NCBI RefSeq assembly: GCF_024679095.1
Contig: NC_066529.1
Location: 5,810,866 to 5,874,865 of the forward strand
Direction: 5' to 3'
DNA length: 64,000 nucleotides
From: Eriocheir sinensis
Taxonomy: Eukaryota; Arthropoda; Malacostraca; Decapoda; Varunidae
Position 1 is the stretch's first letter. Each line of letters starts with the position of its first letter. Below the pieces are notes generated by a model. It was not told the DNA's origin. It did not search any database and saw only the letters and a list, made by a program, of their open reading frames with translations. A program made the position numbers and the translations under genes. Below, in pieces: positions 46,670-64,000 of this stretch.

Positions 46670-47235
46670 TATATATTTATAATATTTACATTGAAGTTAT
46701 ATTCCCTTTGCTTGTTTAAAAATTGTCCACTACACTATGACACATAGAGTGAGATCATCCCCATACCGAGTTGAATCTGTATAAAAAATATAAAAAAATA
46801 GTTGCAAGGAAACCACAATACATCTGCATGACAAAAAAAAAGGTTTTATTACAGAATACTTTCTCAGAGTTCATATTCTGGTGGGAGCAAATATTCATTG
46901 ATGGCTATATATGTCATAGTGATGTTTTTTTGCAAGTTTGAAATTAAAAGCAGATGCTAAAGTTCATATGATGAATAACAATTTGAAGTGGAAAGATGTT
47001 TATGCAGAATCAATGAATCAGGTTTGCTTCTCTTCTTGAAAGCTAATGTTTGCCTTACACTTTTACAGGATGAGATATTATCCATGGGAGTAAAACAACA
47101 CCCAGTGTTAGGGCTTGGCAATGAGGTGAGAGAATGTGTAGTTTGAACCACTTCAACTGCCATTCTGTTAATCACTTGCACTTTATTTCTCATTTTGTCT
47201 CTTATAGCAAGGTCTTTATTTTCTTCATTCATATG

Positions 47236-47798
47236 CAAGTAACTCTCGATTTACGCGAGTATTGTGTGATTGAAGAGGTCGCATAAATCAAAAACAATGT
47301 AAATCAAACAAGAGGTAGGTTTCTGTCGAAAAATAAATATTCACTTCATTCAGTGGAGAGAGAGAGAGAGAGTATCTATATCACCGAAATATCCACTCAG
47401 GCACTCAGTCTCAGCCTCACTCGTGTGAGGAAGAAATGAGGGACACCATGAGCGACTGGCTAGTATTGGTACCGGTACCGAGCAGTCTGGTACAGGTACC
47501 GTACCGTATAGCTGGTACCGTTAGTACCCGTACTGGTACCGGTACTTGCCCATTCTTATTGTTGAGTAGCGTGGCAGCGTGGGTACTGTATTGTTGTTCA
47601 AGTGGCGCGCGGGAAGAACTGAGCTCAGCTGTGTAGCCGCGGCGCCGTGTGAGTCCATTTGCGTGAGACATGGTGGCCACTCCATAAAATATCGCGTATA
47701 AGTGGGAAAAACGTGTAAATTAAACATTTATTTGGATTCTGGACCCCGCGTTATTTAAAAAAACGCGTAAACCAAACTCGCGTAAATCGAGACTGTGA
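47236..47798. mobile_element. MITE with CTCGATTTACGCGAG inverted ends
   Basis: The left end reads AACTCTCGATTTACGCGAG, and the right end is the inverse (ACTCGCGTAAATCGAGAC). The type is similar to pogo/Tigger-derived MITEs. The core is GC-rich with iterated GGTACC strings (47465-47550) and a short (GA)n. No transposase. Confidence 0.65.
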
Positions 47799-47849
47799 AG
47801 TTTATTAGAAAGAAAGCAATGATTTGGGGTCCCACAGTTATAATACTGC

Positions 47850-48065
47850 TATTGATCTGTGGGCTCAGATTTGGCACTGGACAGGGCAATCAGCACAGCC
47901 CACCTAGCTGTATATCCTCCCTTTTGGACTGGTCCATATATGGGCATTTTAGGAAAAATGGGAGAAGTAAACTTTTGTAACCCTGATTTCACACTTGCTT
48001 TATGTCCCGAGGTAATGGTTTCTTACCACCATTTGTGCGTGGGCTAAAAAGACGAAGATGAGTGC
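47850..48065 (+). mobile_element. 5'-truncated SINE family A body
   Basis: Contains AGCCCACCTAGCTGTATATC, a TTTTGGACTGGTCCATATA string and a tail matching the body of the family A SINEs; the tRNA head is missing. Confidence 0.5.
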
Positions 48066-49480
48066 CATTGCAACAGCCAGCATATGTATACACTCAACAG
48101 CTTTAGCTAAGATAGTTTGCGAAGAGCATTGCAGTATTCCATCACAAACAGAGCCATTCTACAATAAAAGTACATACTGACTTTTATTTATAAAAAAATG
48201 TGGCACTGATAGGTTGGGGTGGGAGACACTTATGGGTTAACCTTTACAGAGGCAGTTTAACTTTACAAAGGTTTCCAAATAGGGACATGAGGTGGTTATA
48301 TGGGAAGAATGGCACTTGCCACAGTTACCATCTTTTACAACAAGTGTACAAATAATTATTTGTAAATCCTCATTTCACATTTTGATTTCTTTTATTCCAT
48401 CTTTGTATTGTTACCATGAATATCAACATGAACCCCAATTCATGCCGATGGAAAGTAGAAAAACTGAAGGTATATAAAGTTTTGTTTCGAGGTCTTTTCC
48501 ATGGTTCATTCTTTGCGATTTCATACTCTACGATTCGTCAGTGTGCCGCCATTATTCTTGGAAAATATGATCATGGAGTGTACGTACCTAAGCAGTGCTA
48601 TTTATGAGAGGCAAACAATGATAATAGTTTCTTTTGACATTTTTATACCTTGACCCTGTAGCACTCATATGTTAGGAACTGTGTATGACGAATACACCGA
48701 ATCACATGAGTGGCAGACATTAATATTTTCTACACCAGTCAGTGCTCGAATATACTGAAATTATTTATGAGTGGCAAACATTCATTCATTATTTGACCAT
48801 TTATTCCTAGTGCGGCGGTCAACCACGGCCACACACGTGCAGGACAAGGTCAACCATAACTCCCTCCACCTTGATTGGCAGCGTGTCCTTGCCCGTCGCA
48901 CCCCATTCAGCCCACAGGCAGCCGTCATTTCGCTAAGCAGTCGTCCAATAGTTCAACAATCAAATCGCCTTCATGTTTTTTTTTTTTTTTTTTTTTTTCT
49001 CTCTAATCTCAGCCTCTGCGTCCAGCATTTCCTTGTCTTCCATTATTCGTCCCTTTGGCGCTCATTCACTACGGTCAGCTGTATTCGCTTACCAGTATTT
49101 AAAAGTTAACCAGTCCTTTTATTCCTTTCACTGGGAAACTATGTACTATCCATATCAGACCCCATGACATACCGTTTTCGCAAATATCTTTCAAACGAAG
49201 ACTCGGATCAGCACGGTGCTTTGGCACAGATTGTTTCACACACTCCGCTCCACTCCGCGGTCAAAAAGATGCGAAATGTCATCAGAGAAGGCAACATCTT
49301 TCCTTCTTTCCCTTGCCTTATGTCATTTTCAGGTTGTTTTTAATGTGAAATGACAAGTAAATAGATATTTCTTTATACAACACCAACTTTCTGGGTCTCA
49401 AAGATCATTATATTCTATATTTTATTCTTCAAAACATTCTTACGGGAACTCAACTGCATTGTGGTGGTTTGTGGTACTAC
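48066..49480. other. Intergenic, no gene recognised
   Basis: Mostly unique AT-rich sequence with a poly(T) run at about 48975-49000. A 112-codon plus-strand frame at 48771 has no recognised family. Confidence 0.45.
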
Positions 49481-49483
49481 TCG

Positions 49484-49630
49484 CTGATTGGCCGATGAAA
49501 AATGTCAACTCGCGTTTGCTGGCGAGAGCCTTTTGGGCAAACATATCCCGGAGCACGTTTGACCCCGTTCCCATCTTCGTTTGACGTCGTCCGTATAAAT
49601 TCCTTCCTGCGACTTGCACGCTGTCAGTAG
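49484..49630 (+). promoter_or_regulatory. Candidate core promoter: CCAAT, TATA box and initiator
   Basis: An inverted CCAAT (ATTGG, 49487-49491) lies about 100 bp upstream of TATAAA (49594-49599). A TCAGT arthropod initiator (49624-49628) places its A 32 bp from the TATA start, the normal spacing. No coding frame follows directly. It could drive a 5' UTR exon of the ATP13A-type gene or an RNA; which is unknown. Confidence 0.45.
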
Positions 49631-49952
49631 GGGAGTATCAAGACCCCCTCCAAGCTAAATTGTTACTCCTCTTGCGTCTTTTCTCATCAGTTTTATTGCT
49701 GAAGCAGCGATTTGCAGACAGTATTTTGAGTTTAGTTTGTTGGCGGGAGCATCAAGTTGCAGATTTTTATATTTTATTGTATCCTTGGTCGATCAACTTC
49801 TTTACCGATAAAAAAAAGAAAACATGGAAGAAAGAATGAGCAACTGTGATTGATAAAAAAAAAATTAGTTTGATAACTGAATAAATATCAAAACAATGTC
49901 CAGGCAATATAGTGAGAAACTGCATCGTAGAGGACATGGAAGAAAGTATAAA

Positions 49953-49973
49953 GGTGTGTGTGTGTGTGTGTAT

Positions 49974-50008
<35 letters not shown>

Positions 50009-50294
50009 TAGATCTGTCTTTCTCCCGGCTGCGCTAAGGAGAGAGATAAAGGGGAAGATAAGGGGGTAGTATCTGTGACTGGGCGGTGATGTAGTGAGTC
50101 CCAATTGGTGCATGCCTCGGGACCACCGCCCCCACCACCACCGCTCAGCATGGCCAGTCAAGTTGGTGCCCCAGAGGGATAGACAGGTGGCGTGTGCTTG
50201 GCAAGGGAAGGTGTGTGTGCGTGTGTGTAGGCCGTACTCCAGACACACAATGGTCAACACTTCGATCTGACGGTAGGAGATAGGGCTGGATGTG

Positions 50295-50383
<89 letters not shown>
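49953..50383. repeat. (GT)n and (CT)n microsatellites
   Basis: Imperfect (GT)n at about 49953-50006 and (CT)n at about 50299-50383, followed by CCTTACCTAACCTAACC, a TTAGG-like complement. Confidence 0.93.
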
Positions 50384-50385
<2 letters not shown>

Positions 50386-50934
50386 TAACCTTACCTAACC
50401 TAACCTCCTCCTCCTTCATCATCTAAATGCTAATTCCGCTCAACACTTCCGATGACCTACTCTTTTATAGTACTGCGTGAAGCCTTATTTTTTTTCTTTT
50501 AATTGATTATCTTCTACTTTATTTCCTTTATTTTTCCCCTGAAGTGTTTCCAGAGTTTCAGACTGTAACGTGTAGTGTTTGTTATCTGTCAGCTCTACCT
50601 CTGCCACTGAGTTTAATAATAATAATAATAATGATAACAATGATAATGACATACGTATAACTCCTGAAAAAATATGTAGTAATCGATTCCAAGGTTTACG
50701 CTGTTGTTGTACGCGGACAGAAATTCTTGCGTGCATGAAGAACCATTTGATCATTTCCTTCATTGCCTCATAATGGTAATGACGTTGCAACTTCTTGATT
50801 GAGCTTGCTGATAAGAGGAATAGCTTCAAGTAGACGTTATCTAGTCTTAGGGTTCACAGACGGGCGCATGAGCTTGACGGGAAGGTTGTCTTTACTTACT
50901 GCAGCCATATTTGTGTTTTTACAGTAAAGGAAGT

Positions 50935-51085
50935 AACTCTAGAACAAAAATTAACAAAACAAAAACGCCGAATAGCATTGCTCCCATAAAAGAAAGAGTG
51001 GACAAGAGAGAGGTCAATTTCGGTGTGTATGTGGAGGGGGGTGGGGGTGGGGGGAGAGGTGTGTGTGTGTGTGTGTGTGTGGGAA
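50935..51085. repeat. Dispersed repeat copy 2 and (GT)n
   Basis: Similar to 4590-4690 (ACAAAAACGCCG, CCCATAAAAG, AGAGAGGTCAATTT), followed by a G-rich and (GT)n run at about 51040-51080. Confidence 0.5.
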
Positions 51086-51099
51086 CAGTGCAAATCGAG

Positions 51100-51835
51100 G
51101 GTCAATGATGAGATAGGAGTGGCAGGATGTGAGTAAAGTGACGGACTGTGAGCCGGGGATGAATGGGGCGGATGAGCTGTGTTATGAGCGTCGCCAGGTG
51201 GTGAGACGAACGAGGGAGCTGAGCCTAACTTACCTGCCCTGCACACCTATCTAATTACGTGCCTACCCTCTCTGCCTACCTGTTTACTTAGCTACGTACT
51301 GGAAGGAGGCGTGACGTGTGTGTCTGTGTGTGTAGGTAGGTAGGTAAGTAGAGGTAAAGATAGATATTTTGGGCTTCATACGTGAGAAATGGACTATGGG
51401 ATTATATGCCAGTAAAGATAAGAGATAAAAGGAGAGGCTGAGGTAAGGGAAAAGGCTTAGAGTAGGATGACCAAATGGATGGAGTTTATATATATAAAAA
51501 AAAAATTGTAAGGAGTAAAGGTGGATCGTAGAGAGCGGATTTAAATGTGACGTGCATGAGAGGTGGAATTATGGGGTCTCATGCGAGAAGTGGAGTACAT
51601 ACACATCAACTGTTGAAAGGAGGCGGAGGAGCCTAGATCAAGGGTCGTTCAATTAATAAGGGAAATAACGTAAGCGGAGGTCGTTGGGTCGTGCCGGAGC
51701 CTTCCTTGCCCGCCACCTTACTTCCTCTGTGGCCGTGTGAGTGATTCAGTTATCTTATCTTTGGATTTAGGCGGTGATATCAGCTGGTGGGCTCAAGTCG
51801 GGGGCTCAAGGGAAGCCAAGAAGCGAGAGGTAAGT
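51100..51835. other. Intergenic, nothing firmly recognised
   Basis: No gene. A weak internal duplication (GGACTATGGGATTATATGCC and GGAATTATGGGGTCTCATGC) and a short GTAG repeat near 51331. Confidence 0.4.
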
Positions 51836-51839
51836 ATAT

Positions 51840-52870
51840 AAGAATATAAGAATAGAAGAACATAGGGAAACTGCAAGAGGCCGGGTGGCCTACACAGGGC
51901 AGCTCCAGAATCCCCCCCACTACTCACGATGGGTGAGGTGTAGTTTCAGGGGTTACAGGTAGAGGCTTGATCCTCGTTATACCGGCGGTACTATGCACGC
52001 ACCAGTACCCTGCCACCTTACTGCACCCACATCTCACTGTCACCTGTCGTCCTCGTCCATGTAGCTATCCAGTCTACTCTTAAAACAAGCTATCGTCCCT
52101 GCACTAACTATGTGATTGCTGAGTCTATTCCATTCCCCCACCACCCTATTACTTAACCAATGCTTGCCTATATCTCTCCTAAATCTATATTTTTCTAATT
52201 TAAATCTATTACTGCGAGTTCTATCCTGCTGGCTAATTCTCAGTACTTTACTTATATCGCCTTTGTTGTAACCCTTGACCCATTTGAATACTTCTATCAG
52301 ATCTCCCCGCACTCTTCGTCTTTCTAGTGAATGTAAGTTTAGATGTTTCAGCCTATTTTTATATGGGAGGTTCCTCAGCCTCTGAATCATCTTGGTCATC
52401 CTCCTCTGAACTGATTCTAGCAAGTTGATGTTCATTCTGTAGTGTGGGCACCAAAACTGGACAGCATAATCTAAGTGTGGCCTAACTAATGCTAAATAGA
52501 GTCTGAGGATGACCTCTGCACTCCTGTTGGTTACCGTCCTGTTAATAAAGCCTAATACCCTGTTAGCCCTATTCCTCCCACTAATACATTGCTTCCTTAG
52601 TTTTAGGTCAGAGTTCACTAACACTCCCAAATCCCTTTCACACTCAGACCTGCCTATTGCTGTGGAGTCTAAACTATACCCGTGTAATGGGTTGCGTGTT
52701 CCTACACTTAAGTACGCTACACTTGGTGATGCTAAAATTCATCTGCCATTTCTCTGACCAAGCTGGCAGTTTGTTGAGATCCTCCTGCAGTGCTCTAGCA
52801 TCCTCCCCTGTCCTTATAGTGCGTCATATTTTGGTGTCATCTGCAAATTTACCTATGTCACTAGTAAAGA
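51840..52870 (-). pseudogene. 5'-truncated CR1-like LINE, reverse transcriptase end
   Basis: A 196-codon intact frame (52040-52630) encodes the end of a CR1-type reverse transcriptase: [54 protein letters not shown] and VGEWNRLSNHIVSAGTIACF. Upstream, with stops, DIGKFADDTKI carries the catalytic FADD. The 3' UTR has GTAGGCCACCCGGCCTCTTG and ends in TATTCTTATATTCTTATA-type repeats. Dead because of truncation and stops. Confidence 0.88.
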
Positions 52871-53116
52871 TATAAAAAAATATTTCAATTTAGAATTGCA
52901 TAACTTTTTTTATACTGATGGCTAACTGGTTAAATTAGAGATATATTGAGGTAATAACTCAATCTTTGATAAAAATATATCGATTGTAACGTATGCATTT
53001 AGTGAGTTAACGGCTCCTTGCTCTCATTCCTAAACTTTTTATTGTATTTGTTCATTGTTGCATCAGAAACAGTGCACAAAAAGGAAACGTTTTAGTCTGC
53101 CGCCGTCACCCCAAAA

Positions 53117-53276
<160 letters not shown>

Positions 53277-53476
53277 TATAAGCTGTTTCCCTCGCAAGGA
53301 TCAAAATAACAAATACACTCCTTATGTACGTACAGGCAAGGCTGGCTGGCTGGTTGGTACCGTTGGCTGGGTGGTTGGCTGACCCATCCTTGGCTGTGTG
53401 ATGGGTTCTGTGATCAGCTTATTATCTGCTTAAAACATTTCAGGTGGGTCAAAGGAATGGGAAGAAATAAGTGAGC

Positions 53477-53480
<4 letters not shown>

Positions 53481-53541
<61 letters not shown>

Positions 53542-53604
53542 GCAACGAAACTGATTTTTACAGTTTGCTAACTGCTCCAAAATGATTTTTGGTTTGAGAG
53601 TGGA

Positions 53605-53683
<79 letters not shown>

Positions 53684-53770
53684 GTAACGAAACTGTTTTT
53701 TTCCAGCCTGCTAACTGCTCCAAAATGATTTTAGGTTTGTGAGTGGAATGTGTGTGTGGGGGGGGGGGGG
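53481..53770. repeat. Duplicated 146-bp unit with long (GT)n
   Basis: (GT)n at about 53481-53540 and 53607-53681 alternate with two copies of AACGAAACTG..CTAACTGCTCCAAAATGATTTT, so microsatellite and unique spacer duplicated together. Confidence 0.88.
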
Positions 53771-54078
53771 GTCCAGTTAGTCAGCGATCATATATATACA
53801 AAGCAAGAACACATACACACTCGGCTGGCACTTGGCGGAGTGACTCTCTGGAGATCTATGAAGGATTGAGTTGGTTCATGGTGACCTTCATCCACTCACC
53901 CCGGTACTCATTAATTGCCCTGATGCAGGAACGCGCAGATAATCTTTGTAGTTAACGTAGTATCATGATTAAATTTATCATGCCACCCTGCAAGCCCTCA
54001 CTTCTCCTCTGGAAGAGTGGAGTAGCCAACATCTCTCGTCATCCCTCGCAGACCAGTGCCGCGGGCTGTCCTCTCACT

Positions 54079-62054
<7,976 letters not shown>

Positions 62055-62084
62055 GTGAGTACTATATATCCTGCAGGTGGTGTG

Positions 62085-62640
<556 letters not shown>

Positions 62641-63540
62641 AGTAGATAGATAGATACCGTAGATAGATAGAGATACAGATAGACATACACAGATAGATAA
62701 AAAGATAGATAGACATTTAGACTGGCGGGCAGATATATGTGATTAAACCAATGAAGTAAACACGAACAAGTCCACTTAATTTTTTAGTCGGTGTATCGTG
62801 TCGCTCTTCCTGCCTCCCACGTGGGTTTGAGAAGCTTAAGCAAGAAATGGGAAGTGGAAACTAGTCGTTTTTTCTACCAGCAGTAATCTAGTCCTGGTTA
62901 AATGAGCTGTTTTCACTACTAAAATTTTATGGTCTGATGTATACATAAAAAAAGACAGAGACGTCCAGTTTTTATACATTTTAAGTGCAAAGAAAACACC
63001 TGTCCTGTAAAGACATTATATTTAATCACTCTTGGCAACCTTAGAATATTTTGTACAACAAGGCCAATAAGGGAAAGGACAGCTGATAAGGTCCATATCT
63101 GTGTTGAAGGTACAAGCAAAACAATTTCGTACACACTCGACAGACAAGGTCCACGACTCGTACCCAAGGACAGAGGGCGCAACAACACGAGGTCACGGGA
63201 GGCAGGACAATAGAAGCCAAGACATACATGTATACCCTGCCTGAAGGACAATTGCTTTAAAAAACAATCATGCTTATCAAATCATGTGCGGTTTCATTGC
63301 TTGCCTTTGTTTGCCTCATAATGCGAAGGACGATATTAAAATAAGAAAAAGAAAGCTATTATTTACATCACAGGAGATATATTTCAAGTGCCTAAAATAG
63401 CAGGGGCCTTAGTGGGAGTCAGGACACGTCTTCCGTAGGCCTCCCTATTCCTGCAGTAGTCCTTCAAAATGCGTTTCATCATGATATTGCAACTTTCACT
63501 CATTGAGGAGACACATAGGGTCGTATTAAAAGACATATCG
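62641..63540. other. ATP13A-type intron 6, nothing recognised
   Basis: GATA-type tetranucleotides at 62641-62715, then ordinary sequence. The 110-codon minus-strand frame at 62919-63251 has no recognised family. Confidence 0.5.
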
Positions 63541-63740
63541 CCTCCTAAGAACGCTTAATTGAAGAGGCTTTCGTAGGAGTTTTGAGCATTTCCAGGGGTA
63601 GTTTTATGACCCTGGTGGTAGTTTGACCCTTCTTCTGTACCCTGAGCCTAAAACAAAACTTATTGGAACCTGATTGATCCCCCCTTTGACCTTTAGAAAT
63701 ACCTGATGTGAGAAGCGAACGTGTCTTGTAATACCAGCCA
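63540..63740. repeat. Dispersed repeat related to 5540-5860
   Basis: Shares the order AGAGGCTTTCGTAG, a TAGTTTTATGA..CCT..TGGTAGTTTGAC string and TGACCTTTAGAAATA (compare GGCCTTTGAAAATA) with the repeat near the left end of the window. Confidence 0.6.
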
Positions 63741-64000
63741 TAATTTCGTGATTTCTCTCCCTGACTGTTTAAATGAGTACACATGCTACCCATTTGATAG
63801 TTCAAACTGTCATCACTTAAATATCACTTAAACAACACAGTAAGGTCAGGCCACTAACGCACAGGTACACTCTAGGTTTTGCGACCCACGCCGTCCACAC
63901 AGATTCATTTGCTATGTATAGCTACCGCTGGAGGCACTTCATAATTGTCAGGAACTTGATTGAAACTCACGTTGTAGAACCTACTCTTGCCTCTGAGGCG

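Noticed and set aside
52040..52630. 196-codon frame as a host gene
   Set aside because: It is the C-terminus of a CR1-like reverse transcriptase with stops and truncation upstream.
53965..54078. N-terminal 38-residue extension of the ATP13A-type protein
   Set aside because: Not conserved; a strong acceptor at 54051 and the ATG at 54079 give an N-terminus of the usual length. It remains possible.
62919..63251. 110-codon minus-strand frame in the last intron
   Set aside because: No recognised family or splice context; expected by chance in low-stop sequence.

Overview
This is eukaryotic nuclear DNA, most likely from a decapod crustacean (perhaps a crab). The evidence is intron-rich genes with animal orthologues, an extreme load of (CT)n, (GT)n and (AT)n microsatellites, TTAGG-type arthropod telomere-like motifs, decayed CR1-like LINE fragments and tRNA-derived SINEs. 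The decapod assignment is inference. No species-level marker was recognised.

Layout. Positions 1-16,000 are almost entirely microsatellites and purine- or pyrimidine-rich minisatellites; no real gene is recognised and the long open frames there are low-complexity. Positions 16,200-18,000 hold GC-rich sequence that may be a promoter and first exon reading leftward. Positions 18,000-40,243 carry a complete 17-exon gene on the minus strand for kinase suppressor of Ras (KSR, about 991 residues), with SINEs, a decayed LINE and two minisatellites in or beside its introns. Positions 40,480-43,200 are an intergenic stretch with a fourfold tandem repeat and a decayed LINE. Positions 43,251-46,505 carry ALG14 on the plus strand (two coding exons, 216 residues); its intron holds a hAT-like element filled with about nine copies of a 165-bp repeat. 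Positions 46,700-53,900 hold MITE, SINE and LINE pieces, microsatellites and one good arthropod-style core promoter. From 54,079 to the right edge is the 5' part of a P5B-type ATPase gene (ATP13A2/3 family) on the plus strand, six exons recognised, with the catalytic exons beyond the window.

The three genes do not form a pathway: KSR is a Ras-Raf-MEK-ERK scaffold, ALG14 is an ER membrane subunit of N-glycan precursor synthesis, and the ATP13A-type protein is an endolysosomal transporter. KSR and ALG14 are divergent. No prokaryotic-type system, CRISPR array or clear new gene system was seen. The most unusual features are structural: exon-intron boundaries copied into tandem repeats (KSR exon 1 donor, ATP13A exon 5 acceptor), two probable GC-AG introns, a telomere-motif-rich hAT-like element, and LINE and SINE copies sitting inside microsatellites.
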